This document shows, piece by piece, positions 41,539 to 50,246 of a DNA stretch of 64,000 nt (position 1 is the first letter of the stretch; every line of letters starts with the position of its first letter). A model generated the notes under the pieces. That model ran no database searches. It was not told where the DNA came from and saw only the letters and a program-made list of their open reading frames with translations. The stretch is from assembly GCF_000621805.1 (NCBI RefSeq), contig NZ_JHXH01000001.1, forward strand, positions 62,001 through 126,000. Direction: 5' to 3'. A program made the translations under genes and the position numbers. Origin of the DNA: Ruminococcus sp. FC2018. GTDB taxonomy: Bacteria > Bacillota > Clostridia > Oscillospirales > Ruminococcaceae.

Positions 41539-42900
41539 ATGGAAAAGCTTTTTAAGATCAAGGAGAGGGGAAGTACCGTAGGCACCGAAATTATGGCTGG
41601 CGTGGTAACCTTTATGACCATGGCTTATATCCTTGCGGTAAACCCGGATATCCTTTCGGGCTCCGGTATGGATAAGGACGCAGTAATGCTTGCGACCTGT
41701 CTTGCATCCTTTGTGGGATCAATGTGTATGGGACTTATGGCTAATCTACCCTTTGCGCTTTCTGCAGGAATGGGTGTAAATGCGTTTTTTGCCTTCACGG
41801 TCTGTGGTACAATGGGTTATCCGTGGCAGGTAGCTCTTTTTGCCGTATTTGTCGAGGGCATGATATTCATTATGCTCACACTCACAAATATCCGTGAGGC
41901 TATCTTCAACTGTATCCCCATGTCGCTGAAACAGTCTGTATCGGTTGGTATAGGTCTGTTTATTGCATTTATCGGTCTGCAAAACTCAAACCTTGTTGTT
42001 AAAAGTGATTCTACCCTTGTTGATATGGTGGATTTTTCCGATGCTCTCTATACCAAGGGTATATGCGCTGTGCTTGCAGTCCTTGGTCTTTTGCTTATAG
42101 CTATACTGCACGTTAAGAAAGTGCATGGTTCTATACTTGTCGGTATATTTTTTACCTGGCTGCTGGGCATAGGCTGTGAGCTTCTGGGATTTTACAAGCC
42201 GGACGCTGACGCAGGCTTCTATACCCTTATCCCAAGCTTCAGAATGACTGATTTTTCTGCTCTTGGAAAGACCTTCGGACAATGCTTCAATATCGATTTT
42301 TCGGGCATAGGGATATTCAATTTCATTGTGGTCATGCTTTCGTTCCTGTTTGTGGATACGTTTGATACCATTGGTACGCTTATCGGCGTGTCTTCAAAGG
42401 CAAATATGCTTGATGAAAAGGGAAGACTGCCCGGTGTCAAGCCTGCACTTCTTGCAGATGCCATTGCAACATCAAGCGGAGCAGTGCTCGGAACATCAAC
42501 AACTACCACGTTTGTTGAATCTGCCGCAGGCGTTGGTGCAGGCGGAAGAACTGGTCTTACCGCTGTTGTAGCAGCAGTTTTGTTCCTGATATCCACTCTG
42601 CTTGCACCTATATTCACAGCTATCCCGTCCTTTGCAACAGCTCCTGCACTTATGTTTGTAGGATTTCTGATGTTCAGCAATATCTCAAAGATAAAGTTTG
42701 ATGACGACAATCTTACAGAGGCTATCCCGGCATATTTCTGCATAGTTGCAATGCCTATGTTTTACAGCATAGCAGACGGAATCGCTGTTGGCGTGATCTC
42801 TTACGTGGCTATAAATCTGGCAACAGGAAAATTCAAAAAGATAAATCCGCTCATGTATGTGCTTGCAGGGCTTTTCATTCTCAATTATGTTTTCCTGTAA
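41539..42900 (+). CDS. NCS2-family purine permease (AzgA/PbuG-like)
   Basis: A 453-residue inner-membrane transporter with about 12-14 helices. The AzgA-like subgroup signs are the N-terminus STVGTEIMAGVVTFMTMAYIL and the SAGMGVNAFFAF segment. The motif GTSTTTTFVESAAGVGAGGRTG is also conserved. These transporters import hypoxanthine, guanine or adenine with protons. AAGGAG precedes the ATG at 41539; a second ATG at 41535 is out of frame. It is a single-gene unit. Confidence 0.92.
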   Translation: MEKLFKIKERGSTVGTEIMAGVVTFMTMAYILAVNPDILSGSGMDKDAVMLATCLASFVGSMCMGLMANLPFALSAGMGVNAFFAFTVCGTMGYPWQVALFAVFVEGMIFIMLTLTNIREAIFNCIPMSLKQSVSVGIGLFIAFIGLQNSNLVVKSDSTLVDMVDFSDALYTKGICAVLAVLGLLLIAILHVKKVHGSILVGIFFTWLLGIGCELLGFYKPDADAGFYTLIPSFRMTDFSALGKTFGQCFNIDFSGIGIFNFIVVMLSFLFVDTFDTIGTLIGVSSKANMLDEKGRLPGVKPALLADAIATSSGAVLGTSTTTTFVESAAGVGAGGRTGLTAVVAAVLFLISTLLAPIFTAIPSFATAPALMFVGFLMFSNISKIKFDDDNLTEAIPAYFCIVAMPMFYSIADGIAVGVISYVAINLATGKFKKINPLMYVLAGLFILNYVFL

Positions 42901-42914
42901 TAAAGTGTTGTAAG

Positions 42915-42942
42915 AAAGCGTCCTTTTCAGGGCGCTTTTTTC
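42915..42942 (+). terminator. Permease gene terminator
   Basis: AAAGCGTCC with GGGCGCTTT (one wobble pair) followed by T-run. Confidence 0.8.
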
Positions 42943-42951
42943 TGCTTTTTG

Positions 42952-42980
42952 TTGACTTTAACTGCGCTGTGTGGTATCAT
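42952..42980 (+). promoter_or_regulatory. Promoter of the unknown gene/ldh operon
   Basis: TTGACT (42952-42957), a 17-bp spacer and TATCAT (42975-42980). Confidence 0.65.
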
Positions 42981-43011
42981 TGATATGTAAATATGATTTA
43001 AGGGGGATAAT

Positions 43012-43764
43012 ATGGGACTTGATGTTTATTGCGGAACGCTTATAAGATATTACAGCCGCAACTGGCTTACATCGGTCCAGCAGTGGGGTATCGAGAACGG
43101 ATTTGAAGTCCGTATGGTCCGGGCGAATAACGAAGAGTCTGCATCTGTGGAGGAGATAACCCGGGGAGTCCTTGGCTGGAAAGAACAGCTCCTTCAGATC
43201 TTTGCTCCAAGTCTTACAAAGCCCGTGATCTGGAACGAGGATAACGATATTACCCCTTATTATACAAATAAACCCGATTGGTGCGCATATTATGCACTGC
43301 TTGCTTATGTCTGCGCCCATATCGTTGACAAGCCCCTTACGGAAACTATCCCCAAGGATTACGACTTCCGGAAGGATCCGCTATATGAGCTTTACTGCTC
43401 AAAAGAGCGTGAGGGCATGACGCTTTTTGAGTGTGAGTGGTGGCTTCCTGTTGCGGACGAGTTTATGTGGAAAGGCTATCTGCCAACAGGGCATGAGCGT
43501 GTGGTCGGTACAGTGGGTATGCTTGAGTGGGAGCTTGAGCAGATCAACAATATTGAATGGAAAGCAGATGAACAGACCATACTAAGCTGGACGGACAGTG
43601 AGGGCTACCCGGACGATGCCTATTACAGAAACGGAAAAGTGGAAATGGGGAAGATACATACCGAGTATAATACCCTATCCCTTGCAAAGTTTGCTTATTC
43701 TATAATGTACACAGCGGTTAAACATTCAAAGGAAAACGGTACACTTATAATTCTTGACTATTAA
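43012..43764 (+). CDS. Hypothetical protein, Trp/Tyr-rich, in operon with ldh
   Basis: I do not recognise a named family. The 250-residue protein has no signal peptide or membrane helix and is rich in Trp and Tyr (for example CEWWLPVADEFMWKGYLP and WDNxx-like acidic patches). It starts MGLDVYCGTLIRYYSRNW. The overall composition suggests a compact globular cytoplasmic protein. AAGGGGG precedes the ATG. It lies 18 bases before ldh and shares its promoter, so it may serve fermentation or redox metabolism, but this is inferred from position only. Confidence 0.75.
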   Translation: MGLDVYCGTLIRYYSRNWLTSVQQWGIENGFEVRMVRANNEESASVEEITRGVLGWKEQLLQIFAPSLTKPVIWNEDNDITPYYTNKPDWCAYYALLAYVCAHIVDKPLTETIPKDYDFRKDPLYELYCSKEREGMTLFECEWWLPVADEFMWKGYLPTGHERVVGTVGMLEWELEQINNIEWKADEQTILSWTDSEGYPDDAYYRNGKVEMGKIHTEYNTLSLAKFAYSIMYTAVKHSKENGTLIILDY

Positions 43765-43782
43765 ACAGAAAGGAAGTTTTTT

Positions 43783-44736
43783 ATGACAACCGACAGAAGA
43801 AAAGTTGTGCTTATCGGCACAGGAATGGTGGGTATGAGCTTTGCGTATGCCCTTGTAAACCAGGGAGGTATCTGCAACGAGCTGGTGCTTATCGACATAA
43901 ACAAGGTCAGAGCCAACGGAGAGGCTATGGATCTTAACCACGGTCTTGCTTTTGCAAAATCCAACATGAAGATCTATGCCGGTGAGTATTCCGACTGCAA
44001 GGATGCAGATATTGTTGTTATCGCAGCCGGCGTTGCCCAGAAGGAAGGAGAAACAAGACTTGATCTGCTGCAAAGAAATACCGAGGTGTTCCGCTCTATA
44101 ATCACACCTGTGGTAAAATCGGGCTTTGACGGTATTTTCCTTGTAGCAACAAACCCTGTGGACATTATGACAAGGGTCACATTTGAGCTTTCCCGCTTCG
44201 GCGCAGCTAAGGTCATTGGCACAGGAACATCTCTTGATACTGCAAGACTGCGTTATCTGTTGGGTGATTATTTCAGCGTTGACCCCAAGAATATCCACGC
44301 CTATGTTATCGGTGAGCACGGCGACAGCGAGTTTGTGCCATTGTCACAGGTAATGCTTGCCACCAAATCCGTAGCGCAGATGCTGGACGATAAGCGCAAC
44401 GGCTACTGCCGTGAGGATATGGCAAAAATAGAGGAGCAGGTCCGTACCTCGGCGTATAAGATAATCGAGGCTAAAAACGCTACCTATTACGGTATCGGAA
44501 TGGCAATAACAAGAATAGTTAAAGCTATCCTTGGTGATGAAAACAGCGTGCTTACCGTGTCGGCAAAGCTTTCGGGAGAGTACGGCGGAAACGGCGTTTT
44601 TATCGGCGTACCCAGCATAATCGGCAGAAACGGAGTCAAAGAGGTGCTTGAGCTTTCGCTTACGGACGAGGAAATGGAAAAGTTCAACAAGTCAAAAACT
44701 GTGCTTGCAGAGTCCTTTGACGGACTTAAACTGTAA
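43783..44736 (+). CDS. ldh: L-lactate dehydrogenase
   Basis: The 317-residue cytoplasmic enzyme reduces pyruvate to L-lactate with NADH. The NAD-binding motif GTGMVG is at residues 12-17. A DIN segment (about 38) binds the ribose of NAD. The catalytic His179 lies in VIGEHGDSEF, and the substrate-binding GTGTSLDTARLRY segment follows NPVDIMT. The Gln/Arg at the specificity loop (AQKEGETR) gives lactate rather than malate specificity. GAAAGGAAG precedes the ATG. Confidence 0.95.
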   Translation: MTTDRRKVVLIGTGMVGMSFAYALVNQGGICNELVLIDINKVRANGEAMDLNHGLAFAKSNMKIYAGEYSDCKDADIVVIAAGVAQKEGETRLDLLQRNTEVFRSIITPVVKSGFDGIFLVATNPVDIMTRVTFELSRFGAAKVIGTGTSLDTARLRYLLGDYFSVDPKNIHAYVIGEHGDSEFVPLSQVMLATKSVAQMLDDKRNGYCREDMAKIEEQVRTSAYKIIEAKNATYYGIGMAITRIVKAILGDENSVLTVSAKLSGEYGGNGVFIGVPSIIGRNGVKEVLELSLTDEEMEKFNKSKTVLAESFDGLKL

Positions 44737-44791
44737 TTCTGTCTCATCAACAGAGCCTGTAATTGCTGACTAATATTTTTTGCAAAAAAAT

Positions 44792-44818
44792 CTCCCGAGG
44801 GATCTGTTTCCCCGGGAG
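44792..44818 (-). terminator. Terminator of the PrsA-like gene, also usable by ldh
   Basis: CTCCCGGGG-type stem on the minus strand (44792-44800 with 44810-44818, one G-U pair) followed there by seven T; T-rich on the plus strand too. Confidence 0.8.
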
Positions 44819-44834
44819 TTTTTATGTCGTTGTA

Positions 44835-46100
44835 TCAGGTTATGCTGTCGATAGTCAGCTTGTCCCAGCCGTCACAATATTTAACGGTAAGAGTGTCTGC
44901 TTTTTCCTGTATAAGCTTGTCTATCCTTGGCTGATCGTATTGAGCGATCATGTTGTCTATGTTCTTCTCAACATAATCCATGTTTATCGCACAGCGCTTT
45001 ACAATAAAGAAACCGTAGGTGTCGTTGCTGATAAGATCCTTTGCGACCTCGTTTTCCTTCAGTGTAAAGGTCTTTGATATAAGCTCTGCAGGAAAGTCGG
45101 AGTTTTCCTTGCTGAAGTAGTACCCCTCCGGATTTGCAGCAAGAGCAGTATCCCAGCCGTAGGTCTTTATAAGGCTTGCAAAGTCCTCGCCGGCAGCAGC
45201 CTTTTTAAGTGCTTCCTCCGCCTTTGCCTTTGCAGCATTCTTTACTTTCTCCCTGCCTGCATCATCAAGAGCGGTGTATGCAGTCTGCTTTGCAGCAAGC
45301 TTGCTTTCCAGCGTCATCGTGTTGTAGCTCTTCATAGTCTCCGCATCAAGCTCCGTCTCGGAGAAATAAGGGATCATAATATGCAGCTCGCAGGCATACT
45401 TGGAAGGATCCTTGACAATGTTTCTGAAGTCTGCCTTCTTTGTAGCGTATTTGCCCTCGTTAGTAAAGAGCGTTGTGCTTATCTTGTTTGTGAGCTGGCT
45501 GTATTCAATGTTCTTTCTGAGGATATCTTCGGTGAGATAAGCGTTCTTGAGCTGAGTCTGGAACTCGGTATCGCTGGAGAACTGAGACTTGGTTTGATTG
45601 TAGTTTTCCTCAATAGCCTTCTTGTCATCGTCGTTAAGCGTGATATTTCCGTCCTTTGCGAAAACATCAACGACCATCCTGCTGTTTTTGATATTGTTTA
45701 CAGTCTGTTTGATAAGGTCCTCAAAACCGCCGTTAACGGTTTTCAGAGTATCCAGTGTTGCACCGTAATTCTGGGTGAACTGGTTTACAGTGTAAAAATA
45801 GAAGTATCTGAATGTGAGAAAATCAACGTCAACACCGTTGATAGTCATCATTGTGAAATTGTTTATGTCCATCTTTTTGCCGTCAATAGTCAGAGAAGGC
45901 TCAGAGATAGTAGACTGCTGCTGGGGAGGGACTACCGCACTGTCAGATGAAGAACCGTCTGCAGAGGATGATCCTTCGGCAGAGCTGGAAACATCGGAAG
46001 AACCAGAGTCAGCATCACTTGAACTTGAATTGTTGCAGCCCGAAAGCATGGCAGCACACATGGTAAGTGCTATTATTAAAGCAGAAATTTTCTTTAACAT
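44835..46100 (-). CDS. PrsA-like foldase lipoprotein (parvulin-type)
   Basis: A 421-residue exported lipoprotein with a signal peptide ending in the lipobox MLSGC (Cys22). A Ser/Asp/Gly-rich linker follows, then a SurA/PrsA-like N-terminal helical domain (about 60-220). A parvulin-type peptidyl-prolyl isomerase region (about 235-370) has ELHIMIPYFS and GEDFASLIKTYGWD motifs. Such proteins help exported proteins fold outside the membrane. The ATG at 46100 was chosen because it starts directly with the signal peptide and has AAAGGA upstream; an ATG six codons earlier lacks support. It is monocistronic. Confidence 0.85.
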   Translation of the reverse strand: MLKKISALIIALTMCAAMLSGCNNSSSSDADSGSSDVSSSAEGSSSADGSSSDSAVVPPQQQSTISEPSLTIDGKKMDINNFTMMTINGVDVDFLTFRYFYFYTVNQFTQNYGATLDTLKTVNGGFEDLIKQTVNNIKNSRMVVDVFAKDGNITLNDDDKKAIEENYNQTKSQFSSDTEFQTQLKNAYLTEDILRKNIEYSQLTNKISTTLFTNEGKYATKKADFRNIVKDPSKYACELHIMIPYFSETELDAETMKSYNTMTLESKLAAKQTAYTALDDAGREKVKNAAKAKAEEALKKAAAGEDFASLIKTYGWDTALAANPEGYYFSKENSDFPAELISKTFTLKENEVAKDLISNDTYGFFIVKRCAINMDYVEKNIDNMIAQYDQPRIDKLIQEKADTLTVKYCDGWDKLTIDSIT

Positions 46101-46282
46101 CTCATTTTTCCTTTCCATACTGTATTTGGTTTACAATACAACGTGCAAATTATACTATATTTATGTGATGATTATGTGTGCTATATTATTAAATTTCTGT
46201 GAATGAAATAATTGTCTTGTTGCTAAAATCTGTAAAACAAATATAAATGCAGGAATAAATGTAATATCGGACAAAAAACTCC

Positions 46283-46311
46283 TTGACAAAGGGTTAAAGC
46301 CGTGATATAAT
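46283..46311 (+). promoter_or_regulatory. smpB promoter
   Basis: TTGACA (46283-46288), a 17-bp spacer and TATAAT (46306-46311). Confidence 0.85.
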
Positions 46312-46340
46312 GAAATACTCTTAAAGAGGGAGGGAGAAAG

Positions 46341-46811
46341 TTGGCTGTGAATAAGAAAGGCACTAAGCAGATAGCGGACAACCGCAAGGCTCGCCACGAC
46401 TATTTTGTGCTTGAAAGTATTGAGTGCGGAATTGAGCTTGTCGGCACTGAGGTAAAGTCGATCCGTAACGGCGGCGTAAATCTTAAAGACAGCTGGTGCT
46501 CTATCGACGACGGAGAGATGTGGGTAAAGGGTATGCATATTTCGCCGTATGAACAGGGCAATATCTTCAACCGTGAACCTTTGAGAGTGAGGCGGCTGCT
46601 GCTGCATAAGCGGGAGATAATGCGGCTTCTGGGGAAGGTAAAGCAGGAGGGTCTGACGCTGATACCCCTTTCGCTGTACTTCAAGGACAGCAGGGTTAAG
46701 CTGGAGCTTGGGCTTTGCAAGGGTAAAAAGCTCCACGATAAACGTGAGGACATGGCAAATAAAGCCGCCGCACGGGAAATTGAAAGAACGCTTAAAGAGC
46801 GCAATCAGTAG
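46341..46811 (+). CDS. smpB: SsrA-binding protein SmpB
   Basis: SmpB binds the tRNA-like part of tmRNA and carries it to stalled ribosomes. The 156-residue protein has the oligonucleotide-binding core ([29 protein letters not shown] in part) and the basic C-terminal tail ([21 protein letters not shown]). The start is a TTG at 46341, 6 nt after GGAGGG; a GTG two codons later is less well placed. Its partner tmRNA gene begins 90 bases downstream. Confidence 0.95.
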   Translation: MAVNKKGTKQIADNRKARHDYFVLESIECGIELVGTEVKSIRNGGVNLKDSWCSIDDGEMWVKGMHISPYEQGNIFNREPLRVRRLLLHKREIMRLLGKVKQEGLTLIPLSLYFKDSRVKLELGLCKGKKLHDKREDMANKAAAREIERTLKERNQ

Positions 46812-46900
46812 CACGTGGATGTAAGGATTTCGTATCCGGTTTTCTCTCCGCCTCAAGCGGTGAACGCCGGTACTGTCTTTATCATATACCATTATATCAC

Positions 46901-47258
46901 GGGGATGTAAAGGTTTCGACGGGGATCTTGAAGTGTGATAAGCGAGTAGAGTTGTGCAAACTCTTAAAACGGCACACGTTTTAAAATTAGACGACAACGA
47001 TAATTTTGAACTGGCTGCTGCCTAAGCGCAGTGCCCGTCTTGCCTGAGAGTACCACGGCTCAGGTGAAGGCGTCGACTTAGTGGTGAACGCCGCCGGGCA
47101 ATGGCTGTAGCCTTGCGGTGTATCACAGCCTACCGAACAAAAAAGCGTGTCTGCTTGCTTTGAGTAAGGGAAATGGGGCAACCCAAAATAACAGACTAAA
47201 CTCGTAGAAATTCGCAGGGATAGGTTTTCGGACAGGAGTTCGATTCTCCTCATCTCCA
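46901..47258 (+). ncRNA. ssrA: Transfer-messenger RNA (tmRNA, ssrA)
   Basis: The 358-nt RNA has ends that form a tRNA-like acceptor stem (GGGGATG at 46901-46907 with CATCTCC at 47251-47257) and a T-arm with GTTCGATTC. The tag reading frame ends at the TAA 47023-47025 with the C-terminal residues DNFELAAA, a proteolysis signal. The exact resume codon was not proven; GCA at 46972 is in frame. The last base before the missing CCA is A at 47258. It frees stalled ribosomes together with SmpB, encoded just upstream. Confidence 0.95.
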
Positions 47259-47281
47259 TAATACAGCGTTTTGTACGCATG

Positions 47282-47322
47282 GATCGCCTTTTGCATGGCT
47301 GCATTGGGCGATCTTCTTTTTT
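47282..47322 (+). terminator. tmRNA terminator
   Basis: GATCGCC/GGCGATC stem (47282-47288 with 47307-47313) with an inner TGCA pair, followed by TTCTTTTTT. Confidence 0.85.
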
Positions 47323-47385
47323 AGCAGCGAAAAGAGATGATCTGATAGTTTTTATGGAAAATGATATTTTTATTAGCTGCGGTAC

Positions 47386-47414
47386 TTGAAAAACTGTGAC
47401 GTTTGTGATATAAT
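47386..47414 (+). promoter_or_regulatory. Promoter of the REC/HD-GYP/HPt gene
   Basis: TTGAAA (47386-47391), a 17-bp spacer and TATAAT (47409-47414). Confidence 0.75.
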
Positions 47415-47451
47415 GTATAAGATATAACAAATTTGAGGGGAGGGGTAATTT

Positions 47452-48918
47452 TTGCAGCATCATGTTGTCATGGCTGATAATGATGATATAGGTCGTAAGG
47501 CGGCTGAGCTTATCTTGTCCTTTAACGGTTATAAGGTGGACAGCTTTAAATCCGGCGAGGATATGCTGAAATTCCTTGAAGACCATTCTCCGGATCTTGT
47601 TATGCTTGATGTGAAAACTGCGGGTATAGATGGCTTTGAAACGCTCAAACGCATGAAAGCCGATGAGAAAACCGCTAAAATACCTGTTATTTTTCTTGCG
47701 TCGGGTCACGATTCAAATACCGAGAGCAAGGCACTTGCTTCGGGAGCGTTGGATTTTGTGGCAAAGCCTTATGTTACAAGTATCCTGCTTCTGAGGGTCA
47801 AGAATATGATACAGCTGGGCAAACTGAGAAATGAACTCAGTACCGAGGTGGAGCGTAAGTCCGGTGAGGCTGTCAGGGAACATGAAAAAAGCGAAAGACT
47901 CTCTCTTCAGGTGGTGCGCACCCTGGCGGGAGCTATTGACGCAAAGGATAAGTACACCAACGGTCACTCTTCAAGAGTTGCCGATTATACCCGTGAGATA
48001 GCCAAGCGTGCAGGTTATTCTCAAAGCGCACAGGAAGAGATATACATGATGGGACTTTTGCACGACGTTGGCAAGATAGGTGTACCGGATACGGTAATAA
48101 ATAAGCCGTCTAAGCTTACCGATGAGGAGTATTCGCTTATAAAGACCCACCCCATGGTCGGTTACGGTATACTTAAAAATATAACCGAGATGCCAAAGCT
48201 GGCTATCGGCGCAAGGTATCACCACGAAAGATACGACGGAATGGGTTATCCCGACGGACTTAAAGGGGAGGATATCCCCGAGGAGGCAAGGATAATCGCT
48301 GTTGCCGATGCATACGATGCTATGTCGTCCAGAAGAAGCTATCACGGCGTGTTTGCACAGGAGTATATCAGAAGCGAGCTGGAAAAAGGAAAGGGAAAAC
48401 AGTTTGACCCTAACTTTGCAAGGATAATGCTTGAGATAATGAGTGAGGACGAGGATTATAAGCTCCGTGAGCACTATGATACTTCAGATGACGCTCAGGG
48501 ACAGAAAAATGACGGCTTTTCAGACAGCGAGGAAGAGGCTGTTTTTGCGTATATCTCAATGCTGGAAGCAGGCGGTCTGAATACAGCTCTTGGTCTGAGA
48601 TACTGCATGAATGATGTTGATTTCTATGCCGAGATGCTCCGTGAATTTACTGCCGGCGCAGAGGACAGAGAAAAACAGCTTACTTCAAGCCTTGAAAAAG
48701 GCGACGTGTCAAAATACCGTGTATATATCCATTCTCTGAAAAATGCCTCCAGGACTGTGGGAGCGGAAAGACTTTCAAGGCTGGCAGAGGAGATAGAAGA
48801 AGCCGCAAGAAATAAGGATGTTGAGTTCCTGAAAGAGAATAACGACGAGCTTATCGCTAATCTTAAAATGACAGTGGGCGGTATCCTTATGGCGGTCAAT
48901 ATGTATGGAAAAGAATAG
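47452..48918 (+). CDS. REC-HD-GYP-HPt signalling protein
   Basis: A 488-residue cytoplasmic protein of three signalling domains. The N-terminal receiver domain (about 3-120) has the phospho-acceptor Asp53 in LVMLDVK and the acidic pair DND near residue 9-11. A helical linker and an HD-GYP domain follow (about 155-345), with HDVGKIGVPD (His204, Asp205) and HHERYDGMGYPDGLKG intact. The C-terminal region (about 365-480) has an HPt-like helix with His427 in YIHSLKNASRTVGA. REC-HD-GYP proteins degrade cyclic di-GMP under phosphorylation control; an added HPt domain would let the protein pass phosphate on. The TTG start at 47452 follows GGGGAGGGG by 7 nt. No histidine kinase is adjacent. Confidence 0.88.
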   Translation: MQHHVVMADNDDIGRKAAELILSFNGYKVDSFKSGEDMLKFLEDHSPDLVMLDVKTAGIDGFETLKRMKADEKTAKIPVIFLASGHDSNTESKALASGALDFVAKPYVTSILLLRVKNMIQLGKLRNELSTEVERKSGEAVREHEKSERLSLQVVRTLAGAIDAKDKYTNGHSSRVADYTREIAKRAGYSQSAQEEIYMMGLLHDVGKIGVPDTVINKPSKLTDEEYSLIKTHPMVGYGILKNITEMPKLAIGARYHHERYDGMGYPDGLKGEDIPEEARIIAVADAYDAMSSRRSYHGVFAQEYIRSELEKGKGKQFDPNFARIMLEIMSEDEDYKLREHYDTSDDAQGQKNDGFSDSEEEAVFAYISMLEAGGLNTALGLRYCMNDVDFYAEMLREFTAGAEDREKQLTSSLEKGDVSKYRVYIHSLKNASRTVGAERLSRLAEEIEEAARNKDVEFLKENNDELIANLKMTVGGILMAVNMYGKE

Positions 48919-48926
48919 TTTTATCC

Positions 48927-48957
48927 GACCCCTTTCAAAGGGGTCTTCTTTTTTTGA
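48927..48957 (+). terminator. Terminator after the REC/HD-GYP/HPt gene
   Basis: GACCCC/GGGGTC stem (48927-48932 with 48940-48945) followed by TTCTTTTTTT. Confidence 0.85.
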
Positions 48958-48966
48958 TATTATATG

Positions 48967-48995
48967 TTGACAAAACTGGATAAAAATGATATAAT
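48967..48995 (+). promoter_or_regulatory. Promoter of the TIM-barrel/YqeG/VanW operon
   Basis: TTGACA (48967-48972), a 17-bp spacer and TATAAT (48990-48995). Confidence 0.85.
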
Positions 48996-49040
48996 AAATC
49001 GAATATCGCCGAATCAATGTCGTGGGGGAAGTGAGAGAAG

Positions 49041-49709
49041 ATGGAACGCAGACCTGTTCTGGTCGTTATGCTTACATATAATGACCATACAGTCAAGGAT
49101 GCTTATGAGATATTTGACAGATGCAAAGATTCCAAAGCTGAGTACTGGGGCTTTAAAGAGGAGCCTCTGCCTATTGATGAGATGAAAAAGCTTTTTGATC
49201 ATATGCACGCCTGCGGTAAAAAGACTGCTTTGGAGGTAGTTGCGTATACGGAAAAGGAATGTATCCAAGGCGCAAAAATGGCTGTGGAATGCGGATGCGA
49301 TCTGCTTATGGGCACAGTGTTTTTCGATTCGGTAAATGATTACTGCAAGCAGAATAACATGAGATACTGTCCTTTTGTAGGTGAACTTAAAGACCGCCCC
49401 ACCGTTATGAGCGGAGACGTGGAAAAGATGATAAGTGACGCAAAGTACTACATATCAAAGGGTGCATACGGTATTGACCTTCTTGGGTATCGTTATACGG
49501 GAGATGCTGCAAAGCTTATCGAAAAGTTTATTTCAAACGTTGATGCGCCTGTTTGCGTCGCAGGAAGCATAAACAGCTATGAGCGTCTGGACGAGATAAA
49601 GAGGATAAAACCCTGGTCTTTCACCATAGGAAGCGGATTTTTTGATAAGTGCTTCGGTGATGACTTCTGTGAGCAGATAAACACGGTATGTGATTATATG
49701 GAGAAATAG
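49041..49709 (+). CDS. Predicted phosphate-binding TIM-barrel protein
   Basis: The 222-residue cytoplasmic protein shows a (beta/alpha)8-barrel pattern. Strands such as PVLVVMLTY, TALEVVAYT, CDLLMGTVF, GIDLLGYRYT and APVCVAGSI alternate with helices. The late motifs VAGSINSYERL and TIGSGFFDKCFG resemble the phosphate-binding loops of HisA/HisF/TrpF or ThiE-like barrels. I cannot name a specific enzyme; the substrate is unknown. It is the first gene of a tight operon with a YqeG-type HAD phosphatase (1-base gap) and a VanW-like gene, but these do not define a pathway. Confidence 0.68.
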   Translation: MERRPVLVVMLTYNDHTVKDAYEIFDRCKDSKAEYWGFKEEPLPIDEMKKLFDHMHACGKKTALEVVAYTEKECIQGAKMAVECGCDLLMGTVFFDSVNDYCKQNNMRYCPFVGELKDRPTVMSGDVEKMISDAKYYISKGAYGIDLLGYRYTGDAAKLIEKFISNVDAPVCVAGSINSYERLDEIKRIKPWSFTIGSGFFDKCFGDDFCEQINTVCDYMEK

Positions 49710-49710
49710 T

Positions 49711-50244
49711 ATGCTTAAAGAGTATTACCCTTATGAATATGCTCCCGGCGTTTTTGCCATCGATTACAAAAAACTGTGGGCGCTGGGTATCAGAGGAATA
49801 ATATTTGATGTGGACAATACCCTGGTACACCATGGAGATGACTCTAACCCAAAGATAGACCGCTTTTTTGAAAAGCTGCATAAAATGGGATTTAAGACGC
49901 TCCTGCTTTCGGACAATGAAAAAAGCCGTGTGGAGCGATTTAATAAGAATATCGGCACCCTTTATATCTGTGATGCCGACAAACCAAGCCCTCAGGGATA
50001 TCTTAAAGCTCTTGAGCTTATGGGGCTTGAAAAAAAGCAGACCGTTTGTATCGGCGACCAGATCATAACCGATATCAGAGGAGCAAATAATGCGGGCATA
50101 CCAAGCATATTGGTGCGTTTTATACGACTGCCCCAGGAGAAAAGGATCGGCAAGCGAAGATATATTGAATACTTTGTAATGTGGACCTGGAAGCACAGTA
50201 AGAAATACAGGCACAGGTTCGGCAATATTCTGAGGAGTGGATAA
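49711..50244 (+). CDS. YqeG-family HAD phosphatase
   Basis: A 177-residue HAD hydrolase of the YqeG subfamily (IIIA). Motif I is IFDVDNTLV, with the nucleophile Asp33 and general-acid Asp35. Motif II is LLLSDN and motif III/IV CIGDQIITDI. The N-terminal LKEYYPYEYAPGVFAIDYKKL segment is typical of the family. The ATG at 49711 starts one base after the preceding stop and has GGAG upstream. The family is thought to act on a phosphatidylglycerol phosphate or similar substrate in plants and bacteria; the bacterial role is not settled. Confidence 0.88.
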   Translation: MLKEYYPYEYAPGVFAIDYKKLWALGIRGIIFDVDNTLVHHGDDSNPKIDRFFEKLHKMGFKTLLLSDNEKSRVERFNKNIGTLYICDADKPSPQGYLKALELMGLEKKQTVCIGDQIITDIRGANNAGIPSILVRFIRLPQEKRIGKRRYIEYFVMWTWKHSKKYRHRFGNILRSG

Positions 50245-50246
50245 TA

